Shown here: positions 54,243-62,559 of the stretch, one piece after another
Numbering within the stretch: position 1 is the stretch's first letter
How the letters are laid out: every line of letters begins with the position of its first letter
From: Pseudomonas abieticivorans
GTDB taxonomy: Bacteria > Pseudomonadota > Gammaproteobacteria > Pseudomonadales > Pseudomonadaceae
Length of the DNA stretch: 64,000 nt
Direction of reading: 5' to 3'
Assembly: GCF_023509015.1 (NCBI RefSeq)
Contig: NZ_CP094975.1
Coordinates: 3,837,501-3,901,500, forward strand
The notes under the pieces: model-generated
What the model was told of the DNA's origin: nothing
Databases searched by the model: none
The model's input: only the letters and a program-made list of their open reading frames with translations
Position numbers and translations under genes: made by a program

Positions 54243-55624
54243 GTTCGCGTTTTCTAAGCCTGTTGCCGTTGTGCCTGGCGGTGTCCCTGGTGAGCGGTTG
54301 CATGGTGGGCCCTGACTACCAGAAGCCCAGCGCACCGATGTCGGCGCAGTTCAAGGAGGCCGCTGGCTGGAAAGCTGCCGCCCCCCGGGATGACCAACCC
54401 AAAGGCCCTTGGTGGGAGCTGTACCAGGATGCGCCGTTGAATGCACTGGTGGCCCAGGTGCAAATCTCCAACCAGAACGTCGCGTTTTACCAGGCGCAGT
54501 ATCTGCAAGCACTGGCGTTGGTGCGCCAGTCCCGCGCAGACCTGTTGCCGGTGGTCAGCGGCAGCCTGGACAGCACCCGCAGCAAAGCCGCCACCAGCGG
54601 CTCCAGCAGCAACTCGATCAGCAACAGCAACACCGCCACCCTCAGCGCAAGCTGGGAACTGGACCTGTGGGGCAAGCTGCGCCGGACCGTGGAGCAAGAC
54701 CGCGCCAGCGCCCAGGCAAGCCAGGCGCAGCTGGCGTCGGCCACCTTGAGCGCGCAGTCGTCCCTGGCCCAGGATTACTTCCAGTTGCGGGTGCTGGACC
54801 AGCGCATCGAACTGTACCGGCAAACCGTGCAAGCCTACGAAGGCTACCTGCGGGTGATCCAGAACAAGTACGACGAGAAAATCTCTTCGCGTGCCGACCT
54901 GGCCCAAGCCAAGGCACTGCTGGAAAGTGCCCGCGCGTCAGCCCTGGACCTGCAATGGCAGCGCGCCCAATACGAGCACGCCATCGCCTTGCTGATCGGC
55001 AAGCCACCGGCCGACTTCGCCTTGGCCGCCGATAAAAACTGGGGCGTGAAAATCCCCAACATTCCCACCGGCTTGCCCAGCCAACTGCTGGAACGGCGCC
55101 CCGACATCGCCGTGGCCGAACGCGACATGGCCGCCGCCAATGCCGCGGTGGGCGTGGCAACGGCTGCTTATTACCCCGACCTGACTATCAGTGCCAGCGG
55201 TGGCTGGTCCGACTTGTTCTCGGTGCCGGCGCGCTTCTGGTCGGTGGGGCCGTCGCTGGCCGGCACGATCTTCGACTTCGGCGCCACCAAGGCCGGCGTC
55301 GACCAGGCCCGTGCCGCTTATGACGCCACCGTCGCGACCTACCGCCAGAGTGTGCTGACGGGGTTGGGCGAGGTGGAGGATTACCTGGTGGAGTTGCGCA
55401 CCCTGGAGCCCGAGATCCAGGCGCAGGGCAGGGCGGCGACGGCGGCAAAGGATTCGGCTGAAGTCACGTTGAATCAGTACCAGGAAGGGGTGATCGATTA
55501 CCTGGATGTGGCCACCACCCAGGCCACCAGTTTGAGCCAGCAGCAGAGTTTGTTGAGTTTGACGGGTACGCAGTTGGTGACGAGCGTGCAGTTGATTGCG
55601 GCGTTGGGTGGGGGCTGGGAATAG
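54239..55624 (+). CDS. opmB: Outer membrane efflux lipoprotein OpmB-like (NodT family)
   Basis: 461-aa outer-membrane channel of the TolC/OprM type. Lipoprotein signal with lipobox LVSGC (Cys21), then MVGPDYQKP typical of NodT-family factors and two repeats of long coiled-coil helices (about 70-230 and 280-450). A Ser/Asn-rich stretch lies at about residues 115-138. ATG at 54239 overlaps the muxC stop. It completes the tripartite pump. Confidence 0.92.
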   Translation: MSSRFLSLLPLCLAVSLVSGCMVGPDYQKPSAPMSAQFKEAAGWKAAAPRDDQPKGPWWELYQDAPLNALVAQVQISNQNVAFYQAQYLQALALVRQSRADLLPVVSGSLDSTRSKAATSGSSSNSISNSNTATLSASWELDLWGKLRRTVEQDRASAQASQAQLASATLSAQSSLAQDYFQLRVLDQRIELYRQTVQAYEGYLRVIQNKYDEKISSRADLAQAKALLESARASALDLQWQRAQYEHAIALLIGKPPADFALAADKNWGVKIPNIPTGLPSQLLERRPDIAVAERDMAAANAAVGVATAAYYPDLTISASGGWSDLFSVPARFWSVGPSLAGTIFDFGATKAGVDQARAAYDATVATYRQSVLTGLGEVEDYLVELRTLEPEIQAQGRAATAAKDSAEVTLNQYQEGVIDYLDVATTQATSLSQQQSLLSLTGTQLVTSVQLIAALGGGWE

Positions 55625-55673
55625 GGGCAGGGGGATTCAAGTGAGGCTGAGACCGGCCGCCCGCGCGGCCTAT

Positions 55674-55702
55674 CGCAAGCGAGCTTGCTCCCACATTTGT
55701 TG
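55674..55702. repeat. GTGGGAGC-type repeat copy
   Basis: CGCAAGCGAGCTTGCTCCCACA downstream of opmB. The rest of 55625-55908 contains no gene I can support. Confidence 0.6.
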
Positions 55703-55908
55703 CACCGTGTCGCAGTCTGATGGAGAGGCGGTGCCTGTTTTGGATGTACCGCAGGTACATTTGCAGGGCTTCTAATCGGGACAGACCTACCTAAGCCACT
55801 ATTAAGTCTCCAGCCAGTCCGCTTCGGCCAGTAACCACCTCAGGTTTCTTTCTCTTTCCTGCGGCGGACCCAGGGCCTCAGCATGTCTTCGGTCGGTGAT
55901 GCTCAATG

Positions 55909-56250
55909 CTAGTTATAGCGAGAGGGAAACAGCTTTCGCAAGATGATCTGTTTTCTTGAGTTCTTGCTGGGTATGCATAAAATCTGCAGGAAGGCAGCCG
56001 CAAATCCGATCCATCTGGCCGTAATGTTGTCATGTAGGAAATGGGTTTCGTTTTCGAAGAACATGATGTTTCCATTTTTGGCAACGCCCCACTGCACTTG
56101 CCCCCATAAGATCGTGATTGCCAGGCATCCCCAAAGCTTGGCCAGGTTAAGGCGGTTTCCAGAAAAATGCTCCGAGACTACGCGGCAAATAAAAAGCCCC
56201 ATTATCGATACGAGAAAGTAGCCTAGTATGACTATATTGTGTTCACTCAT
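55909..56250 (-). CDS. Small membrane protein, possible partner of the DUF4225 gene
   Basis: 113-aa protein with three hydrophobic segments (about 6-24, 36-52 and 76-94), unknown family. Its ATG overlaps the end of the DUF4225 reading frame by eight bases, so it is translated with it. Small membrane proteins in this position can be immunity proteins for DUF4225-type effectors, which is a hypothesis. Base use is AT-rich compared with the flanking operons. Confidence 0.65.
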   Translation of the reverse strand: MSEHNIVILGYFLVSIMGLFICRVVSEHFSGNRLNLAKLWGCLAITILWGQVQWGVAKNGNIMFFENETHFLHDNITARWIGFAAAFLQILCIPSKNSRKQIILRKLFPSRYN

Positions 56251-56904
56251 TCGTCTTCTCGAATGCTGAGCGCATTGATCGAAGTGTTATGCCAGTCGCG
56301 ATGCTGTCGATTGTCAGGGTGCCTATTTTGGCTTGTTTATAAGACTGGATGTAGTCAGTTCTTATATATCTGAAAAGTCGCCGTGCGTCAGGCTTCAATA
56401 CTAGTCTAGTGACACCATACATCGACATTCCTATGTCGATGGCCCCATAAGCCAGATTACCTTCGAGTTGTCCACGGTTCATCAGACCTGCCGCGCCATG
56501 GTAAGCGTGTCTGACAGGCCCTTGCGCATCTGATTTTCCTGTCCAAAGATTACGGCCATTTTCATACACGTTATTGGCACCGTGGGCCATAATTGGCACG
56601 CCCATAAGAGCACACAATGTGCCGAGTGATGCGTAACATATACCAGCACCTGTCGCGAATTGCATCGCTCCTGCGACGACACCTATGCCTTTTTGTGCGA
56701 TCTCTGCAGATTGGTTAAGTAAGGCAAGTTGTTCTTTTTTATGTCTTGAATCGCTTGTGAATGACTTATTTTTCCAGACTCTGCATCGTTGACGATACTT
56801 CTCGCGTAGTACCTTGCGCCTTGCCTGTAATACGCATGTAGCCGTGGCTTGCCATGACCTTTCCGTTTGATGGGGTGGGTATGAAACGTACTTGGCGAAA
56901 TCAA
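56243..56904 (-). pseudogene. DUF4225 domain protein, frameshifted
   Basis: The N-terminal part (MISPSTFHTHPIKRKGHGK...ISHSQAIQDIKKNNLPYL) runs in one frame, and the rest (LLNQSAEIAQKGIGVVAGAMQFATG...LVLKPDARRLFRYIRTDYIQSYKQ) in another. The switch lies at about 56695-56710 and looks like a small deletion. The second part has the hydrophobic GAGICYASLGTLCALMG segment and HGANNVYENGRNLWTG, typical of DUF4225 proteins found next to polymorphic-toxin-like loci. The true N-terminus may lie further upstream. Confidence 0.7.
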
Positions 56905-57431
56905 ATCGCGATATCAGTGGTTTCCTGTAGGCTCGTAAGAAACTTCTCGCAATGACTCGTCTTTGGCGCGAGGGGCGTAGGTCGGCGGCTGTAACAATTT
57001 TTCATTTGCGAGTTAGATACAACAGGGCATAACTTCCTTCCGTCGCTGCACCTCGGCGACTGGGTTTCGCAGCCCGTCGGTATAGCGCTTCATGCGCCAA
57101 GTCGCACAGTATTTGCTGGCGTTTTCCCACGCCTGCATCATTGTGCAATGGCGGTTGTGCGTGGGGTATATTCGGGTGCGCCTGGTCCTGTATCACCGGT
57201 CTGCGAACCCGCGCATCGCTAACACCCTATTTTCGTTTCGCAGCCAGGGGAAATGTGGATTGGCGTGATGGGGTGAGTTAACGCCTCGGATTGCGATGGG
57301 CCTGGCTTAGGATTAATCCCAGCCATCCGCCCATTGTTACCCCGCCCGCAACATTGAATTACACCCCTGTAACCAGATATTTCTTGCCCGTGATGGCATT
57401 TTCCTATATTTCTCTGCGTCATTCTGACACA
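56905..57431. other. Region without a supported gene
   Basis: About 530 bases with no convincing gene on either strand. A stop-free frame on the plus strand at 57031-57222 (NFLPSLHLGDWVSQPVGIAL...) has no start codon or ribosome-binding site. The stretch may be a relic or a non-coding element of the adjacent accessory locus. Confidence 0.4.
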
Positions 57432-57517
57432 GGCCTGTCTAGCTCCCTGTTTTCAGGGGAGTGAAAGGCCGGAAGGACTCTGACCTGCTGCACCGTACCG
57501 GTGGGCAGGTTTTTTTG
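57432..57517 (+). ncRNA. Candidate small RNA: stem-loop followed by rho-independent terminator
   Basis: A first stem-loop has outer arms GGCCT (57432-57436) and AGGCC (57466-57470) around CTCCCTG/CAGGGGAG. A second, ACCTGC...CACCG/CGGTG...GCAGGT (57483-57510), ends in seven Ts. The terminator points along the plus strand, yet no plus-strand gene lies upstream for over 1.8 kb. Either a small RNA ends here, or this is an attenuator for the gluconate dehydrogenase operon. Confidence 0.5.
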
Positions 57518-57527
57518 TGTCCCGCTC

Positions 57528-57541
57528 TGAAACCGGTTTCA
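57528..57541. promoter_or_regulatory. PtxS-type operator upstream of the gluconate dehydrogenase operon
   Basis: TGAAACCGGTTTCA, the exact palindrome reported for PtxS in P. putida, extended here to CTGAAACCGGTTTCAG. PtxS is a LacI-family repressor released by 2-ketogluconate, the product of the enzyme encoded just downstream, which makes a product-induction loop likely. Confidence 0.85.
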
Positions 57542-57575
57542 GGGCGAGGTAGAACGTAGAAAAAAGAGAATGATC

Positions 57576-58148
57576 ATGCACACCGAGATAGCTGATGAGA
57601 CCCAAGGCCCAGGCCTGTGGGCCAAGCCCCTGAAACGTCGTGCCGTGCTGTTGGGCATGGCCGTGACGGCTGCGCAATTGAGCCTGCCGGCGTTCGCCGA
57701 TGGCGCGGTATTGCACGACGGCTTCGATGCCGACGGATTCATGCGGGTGTCCCAGGTGCTGACGGGCTACAGCGAATTGGACAGCCTGATCTCGGCGCGC
57801 ATCGCCCGTGCGTTGATCGATCAGCAGCCGGCCATGCAGCAGTCGCTGGCCACCCTGGCACAACTGTCCACCGAGCCTGCCAACGTGCAGAGCGCCGAAG
57901 CCCTGCTGGCCGCCGCTGACAAGGCCGGTATCCGTGATGCCGCACTGGCCGTGGTGTCGGCTTGGTTCAAAGGCACCGTCGGCCATGGCCAGAGCGCCGT
58001 GCTGATCACCTATCAGCAAGCGCTGATGTACCGCCCTGCCAGCGACGGCCTGATCGTGCCGACCTATTGCGGCAATGGCCCGCTGTGGTGGACCGCTCCT
58101 ATTCCTGATGCAAGCGCGCCGGCAAGCGGCCCGCGAGGTGCCGTATGA
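57576..58148 (+). CDS. Gluconate 2-dehydrogenase, small (gamma) subunit
   Basis: 190-aa small subunit of the membrane-bound sugar-acid dehydrogenase that oxidises gluconate to 2-ketogluconate in the periplasm. An N-terminal twin-arginine type signal (KPLKRRAVLLGM...AFA) would export the folded complex, carrying the flavoprotein subunit with it. The ATG at 57576 is chosen for its spacing from AAGAGA; an ATG two codons upstream (57570) is possible. Its end overlaps the large-subunit gene. Confidence 0.87.
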   Translation: MHTEIADETQGPGLWAKPLKRRAVLLGMAVTAAQLSLPAFADGAVLHDGFDADGFMRVSQVLTGYSELDSLISARIARALIDQQPAMQQSLATLAQLSTEPANVQSAEALLAAADKAGIRDAALAVVSAWFKGTVGHGQSAVLITYQQALMYRPASDGLIVPTYCGNGPLWWTAPIPDASAPASGPRGAV

Positions 58149-59797
58149 GAAAGCCTGTGTTTGATGCCAATGGCGACGTGACCGCCGACGTGATCGTGGT
58201 CGGCTCCGGCGTGGCGGGCGCGCTGATCGCCAACCAACTGGTCGCCGAAGGGCATTCGGTGCTGATCCTTGAAGCAGGCCTGCGCATCCAGCGCGCCCAG
58301 GCGGTAGAGAACTGGCGCAACATGCCGTTCGACAACCGCATCGGTTCGGACTTCCAGGGTTTGTACCCGCAGGCCGAGCACGCGCCCGCGCCGCTGTATT
58401 TCCCGCAGAACAACTACGTGGGCTTGAGCGGGCCAAGCGGCAGCAGTTTCCAGCAAGGCTACCTGCGCACCTTGGGTGGCACCACCTGGCACTGGGCGGC
58501 GTCGTGCTGGCGACACTTGCCGGTGGACATGCGCATGCAGTCCGAATACGGCGTGGGCCGCGACTGGCCGATCAGCTACGACGAGCTGGAACCCTATTAC
58601 TGCCGCGCCGAAGAAGCCATGGGCGTGGCCGGCCCCAGCGACCCGGACATGCAAAGCCCGCGTGAGCGCAGCCAGCCGTACCCGATGGACATGGTGCCAT
58701 GGGGCTATGGCGACAAGCGCTTCGCCGAAGTGGTGAACGCCCACGGCTACAAGCACATCCCGATTCCGCAAGGGCGCAGCACGCGCCCCTGGAAAGGCCG
58801 GCCGACCTGCTGTGGCAACAATAACTGCCAACCGATCTGCCCGATCGGGGCCATGTACAACGCCATCCACACCATCGAGGAAGCCGAGCGCAATGGCGCC
58901 CAGTGCCTGACTGAAGCGGTGGTGTACAAGGTGGACACCGACGAAGGCAACCGCGTGACCGCCGTGCATTGGCTGAGCCCCGACGGCACCTCGCACAAGG
59001 CCAGCGGCAAGGTCTTCGCCTTGGCGTGCAACGCCCTGGAAACCCCGCGGCTGTTGCTGCTGGCGGCCAACGAGCGCAACCCCAATGGCATTGCCAACTC
59101 GTCCGACCAAGTGGGCCGCAATATGATGGACCACTCCGGCTTCCACTGTACCTTCCTGGCCAACGAACCCCTGTGGATTGGCCGTGGCCCGGCGCAGAGC
59201 AGTTGCATCGTCGGCCCGCGCGATGGTGATTTCCGCGCCAAGTATTCGGCCAACAAAATGATCCTGAACAACATCACCCAAGTCGCCAAGGCCACCGAGC
59301 AGGCCTTGGCCATGGGCCTGGTGGGCCAGGCGCTGGAAGCGGAAATCCGCCGCCGTGCCACCCACGGCGTCGACCTGTCGATCAGCCTGGAGCCGTTGCC
59401 TGATCCAAACAACCGCCTGACGTTGAGCAAAACCCGCAAAGACCCCCACGGCCTGGCCTGCCCGGACATCTACTACGACGTCGGCGACTACGTGCGCCAG
59501 GGCGCTGAGGCCGCGCATGCGCAGTTGGAGCACATCGGCCAGTTGTTCGGTGCCACCGAATTCAAGATCACCACCAGCCTGAACGCCAACAACCACATCA
59601 TGGGCGGCACCATCATGGGCAGCAACCCGCGTGACTCGGTAGTGGACGGCGACTGCCGCACCCACGACCACGCCAACCTGTGGCTGCCCGGCGGCGGCGC
59701 GATGGCCTCGGCCAGCGTGGTCAACACCACCCTGACCATGGCGGCGCTGGCGATCAAGGCGGCCGATTCCATGAGCAAAGCGCTGGTGCGGGGTTGA
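58145..59797 (+). CDS. Gluconate 2-dehydrogenase, FAD subunit (GMC oxidoreductase)
   Basis: 550-aa flavoprotein that carries out gluconate oxidation. The FAD motif is DVIVVGSGVAGALIANQL near residue 15, and the catalytic His of the GMC family lies in the C-terminal region (SLNANNHIMGGT). A cysteine cluster RPTCCGNNNCQPICPIGAMY near residue 220 suggests an Fe-S cluster, as in FAD-dependent gluconate, glucose and fructose dehydrogenases. It has no signal peptide and is probably exported with the Tat-dependent small subunit. ATGA overlaps join the three genes. Confidence 0.92.
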   Translation: MRKPVFDANGDVTADVIVVGSGVAGALIANQLVAEGHSVLILEAGLRIQRAQAVENWRNMPFDNRIGSDFQGLYPQAEHAPAPLYFPQNNYVGLSGPSGSSFQQGYLRTLGGTTWHWAASCWRHLPVDMRMQSEYGVGRDWPISYDELEPYYCRAEEAMGVAGPSDPDMQSPRERSQPYPMDMVPWGYGDKRFAEVVNAHGYKHIPIPQGRSTRPWKGRPTCCGNNNCQPICPIGAMYNAIHTIEEAERNGAQCLTEAVVYKVDTDEGNRVTAVHWLSPDGTSHKASGKVFALACNALETPRLLLLAANERNPNGIANSSDQVGRNMMDHSGFHCTFLANEPLWIGRGPAQSSCIVGPRDGDFRAKYSANKMILNNITQVAKATEQALAMGLVGQALEAEIRRRATHGVDLSISLEPLPDPNNRLTLSKTRKDPHGLACPDIYYDVGDYVRQGAEAAHAQLEHIGQLFGATEFKITTSLNANNHIMGGTIMGSNPRDSVVDGDCRTHDHANLWLPGGGAMASASVVNTTLTMAALAIKAADSMSKALVRG

Positions 59798-61239
59798 TGA
59801 TGACTGCCAAGGATTTCGTGCGCCCACTGTGCGCGTTGCTGCTCACCAGCCTGTTCAGCCTGGCCCAGGCACAGGACAACCCACCCAGCCCTGCGGTAAC
59901 GCCGGTCAGTGCCACGCCTACCCTGGAAGAACAGGGCCGGCGCCTGGCGATTGCCGGTGACTGCATGGCCTGCCACACGGTGCCCGACAGCGACAAGCCG
60001 TTCGCCGGTGGCTACGCGATCAACTCGCCGTTCGGGGCGATTTTTTCCACCAACATCACCCCGTCGAAAACCGCAGGCATCGGCCTTTACACCGAGGCGC
60101 AGTTTGCTGGCGCGGTGCGTGAAGGCGTCCGCGCCGACGGCAGCCACCTGTACCCGGCCATGCCGTACACCTCGTACGTGCACATGAACGATGCCGACGT
60201 GGCGGCGCTGTATGCCTACTTCATGCATTCGGTCAAAGCCGACGACACCCCGGCGCCCACCACTGCGCTGGCGTTCCCGTTCAACCTGCGTTTTTCGATG
60301 ATCGGCTGGAACTTGCTGTTCCTCGATTCGCGCACGGCGGTGCGGCCACAGCAAACCAACACCCAGTTGCAACGCGGCGAGTACTTGACCAACACCCTGG
60401 AGCACTGTGGTGCCTGCCACACGCCGCGTAACCCGCTGATGGCAGAGATCAAGGGCAAGGAGCTCAGCGGTGCCATGGTGGGGCCATGGTATGCGCCCAA
60501 TATCACCTCCGACACCGTCAGCGGCATCGGCGGCTGGAGTGATGACGAGCTGTTGGCTTACCTGCGCGAAGGCCATGTGAAAGGCAAGAACCAGGCGGCC
60601 GGCGGCATGGCCGAGGCGGTGCAGAACAGCCTGCAGTTCCTGCCAACGGAAGACCTGCACGCCATCGTCGCCTACCTGAAAAGCACGCCGGCGGTACGCA
60701 ACGAAGGCGAGAGCAAAGCGGCATTCGACTTCGGCGCACCCCACAGCGGTGAGGCAGAACTGCGTGGCCAGGGCGCGTATAACGCCCACGACAGCCTGCA
60801 CAGTGGCCAGGCGCTGTACAGCGGCTACTGCGCCAGCTGTCACCAGCCCAACGGTGCCGGCAGCGCCAACCAGGCCTACCCGTCGCTGTACCACAACACC
60901 GCGACCGGGCTGCCGATCTCGGCCAACCTGATCGCGGCGATCCTCTACGGGGTCGACCGCACGGTCGATGACCATCACGTGCTGATGCCGCGTTTTGACG
61001 AGCTGTCCTATGTCGCCCAACTGGACGACCAGCAGGTGGCCGATATTGCCAACTACGTGTTGAGCAACTTCGGCAATGCTGCGCACCAGGTCAGCGCCCA
61101 TGACGTGATGATCGCCCGTCAGGGTGGCGAGAAGCCGATGCTGGCCGTGCTGCAACCGTTCATGCTGCCGGCGATGATCGTCGCTGCCTTGATCGTGTTG
61201 GTGTTGTTGGCGTTCTTCTGGCGTCGCCGCCGGGCTTAG
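59797..61239 (+). CDS. Gluconate 2-dehydrogenase, triheme cytochrome c subunit
   Basis: 480-aa periplasmic membrane-anchored cytochrome that passes electrons from the FAD subunit to ubiquinone. Signal peptide (about 1-26, AQA), three heme sites CMACH, CGACH and CASCH, and a C-terminal membrane helix (about 455-475) followed by RRRR. The start overlaps the FAD-subunit stop (TGATG). A strong terminator ends the operon. Confidence 0.93.
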   Translation: MMTAKDFVRPLCALLLTSLFSLAQAQDNPPSPAVTPVSATPTLEEQGRRLAIAGDCMACHTVPDSDKPFAGGYAINSPFGAIFSTNITPSKTAGIGLYTEAQFAGAVREGVRADGSHLYPAMPYTSYVHMNDADVAALYAYFMHSVKADDTPAPTTALAFPFNLRFSMIGWNLLFLDSRTAVRPQQTNTQLQRGEYLTNTLEHCGACHTPRNPLMAEIKGKELSGAMVGPWYAPNITSDTVSGIGGWSDDELLAYLREGHVKGKNQAAGGMAEAVQNSLQFLPTEDLHAIVAYLKSTPAVRNEGESKAAFDFGAPHSGEAELRGQGAYNAHDSLHSGQALYSGYCASCHQPNGAGSANQAYPSLYHNTATGLPISANLIAAILYGVDRTVDDHHVLMPRFDELSYVAQLDDQQVADIANYVLSNFGNAAHQVSAHDVMIARQGGEKPMLAVLQPFMLPAMIVAALIVLVLLAFFWRRRRA

Positions 61240-61258
61240 ACCTTGGTCTAGAGCGTGT

Positions 61259-61293
61259 ACCTCGGGCGCCCATTCGGCGCCCGAGGTGTTTTT
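61259..61293 (+). terminator. Rho-independent terminator of the gluconate dehydrogenase operon
   Basis: ACCTCGGGCGCC-cattc-GGCGCCCGAGGT, a perfect 12-base stem followed by GTTTTT. Confidence 0.93.
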
Positions 61294-61344
61294 AATGAAA
61301 CCCTTTTCATTTGCCCCCGGTCTTTGCACTTGTATACCTTCTTC

Positions 61345-61358
61345 TGAAACCGGTTTCA
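61345..61358. promoter_or_regulatory. Second PtxS-type operator
   Basis: TGAAACCGGTTTCA, identical to the site at 57528, lies 25 bases upstream of the GTG of the first MRJP-like gene. Both transcription units would thus respond to the same repressor. Confidence 0.85.
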
Positions 61359-61382
61359 GATCATTGGGTAAGGGAGTTGCAC

Positions 61383-62534
61383 GTGAGCAGATTGAGTTCG
61401 TTGGCCGTGGCCTTGAGTGCGGCGTTGGCGCTGTTGTCGGCACTGCCGGCGTCGGCCGAAACCGAAGACCGCAGCCTGGTGCCGGTTGGTTCATTGACCG
61501 AGGTGGCCAACTTCGCCGGCCCAGGCCCGTCGGGCATCGTGGTGACCAAAGAGGGTCGCACCTTCGTCGGCTTCCCGCGCCACGCCATCGATCACAAGGG
61601 CATGACCCTGGGCGAACTGGTCAACGGCAAACTGGTGCCATATCCGGACGCGGCCACCAGCCTGCCGGGGCGTGATGACGCGCACCGGCTGGTGTCGGTG
61701 CACGGCATGACCCAGGACAGCAAAGGGCGCCTGTGGCTGATCGACGACGGCAAGCGTGCCGGCATCGACGGCATTCCGGCGGGAGCGGCGAAGGTAGTGG
61801 GCATCGACCCCAAGACCAACCGCATCTTCGCCTCCGTGCTGCTGGACGCCGGGCTCAAGCAAGACAGCCACATGAACGATCTGCGCATCGACCTGACCCA
61901 CGGCGACAAAGGCACGGCCTACGTGGCGGACTCCTCCTTCGGCGACAGTCCGGCCATCGTCGTGGTGGACATCGCCAGCGGACGTCAGCGCCGCGTGCTG
62001 GGCAACGACCCTTCGGTACGGCCGCAAAAAGATTTCGTCACGCAACTGGATGGCGTGCCGATGCGCTACGACGGCGCCAACACGCCGTTCCCCCACGGCG
62101 GCGTCGACAGCGTCGCGCTGGCCCCCGACAGTTCGCGGTTCTACTACTCGCCGCTCACCAGCCGCCACCTGTGGAGCCTGCCCACCGCAGCCTTGTCCAA
62201 CTTCAGCCTGAGCGACGCACAACTGGCGGCGCAGATTCGCGACGAAGGCGAAAAAGTGATGACCGATGGCATGGACATGGACAGCCAAGGCCGCCTGTAC
62301 CTGACCGACGCCGAGCACCACCAGATTCTGCGTCGCTGGCCCGATGGCCACCTCGACGTGGTGCTGCGCGACCCGCGCCTGGTGTGGCCCGATGGCTTGT
62401 TCGTGACCGGCGACAGCGTCTACGTGACCCTGGGCCAATGGGACCGCCTGGGCAAACACAGCGATACGCGCAAACCGCCTTACCTGCTGATTCGCACCTC
62501 CACCGAGCCGACCCCGCAGTTCAATGCGCAATGA
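61383..62534 (+). CDS. Secreted MRJP/yellow-fold protein (L-dopachrome tautomerase-related)
   Basis: 383-aa exported six-bladed propeller protein of the major royal jelly/yellow family. Signal peptide (about 1-28, ASA). Typical segments are GRTFVGFPR, GRLWLIDDGKRA, TAYVADSSFG and WPDGLFVTGDSVYVTLGQW. Bacterial members are uncharacterised; relatives include lactonases of the SMP-30 type. It starts with GTG after AAGGGAG. The PtxS site upstream ties it to gluconate or ketogluconate metabolism, so a sugar-lactone hydrolase in the periplasm is plausible but unproven. Confidence 0.8.
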   Translation: MSRLSSLAVALSAALALLSALPASAETEDRSLVPVGSLTEVANFAGPGPSGIVVTKEGRTFVGFPRHAIDHKGMTLGELVNGKLVPYPDAATSLPGRDDAHRLVSVHGMTQDSKGRLWLIDDGKRAGIDGIPAGAAKVVGIDPKTNRIFASVLLDAGLKQDSHMNDLRIDLTHGDKGTAYVADSSFGDSPAIVVVDIASGRQRRVLGNDPSVRPQKDFVTQLDGVPMRYDGANTPFPHGGVDSVALAPDSSRFYYSPLTSRHLWSLPTAALSNFSLSDAQLAAQIRDEGEKVMTDGMDMDSQGRLYLTDAEHHQILRRWPDGHLDVVLRDPRLVWPDGLFVTGDSVYVTLGQWDRLGKHSDTRKPPYLLIRTSTEPTPQFNAQ

Positions 62535-62559
62535 GCCCTCCATCGATAAGGACCGTGCG

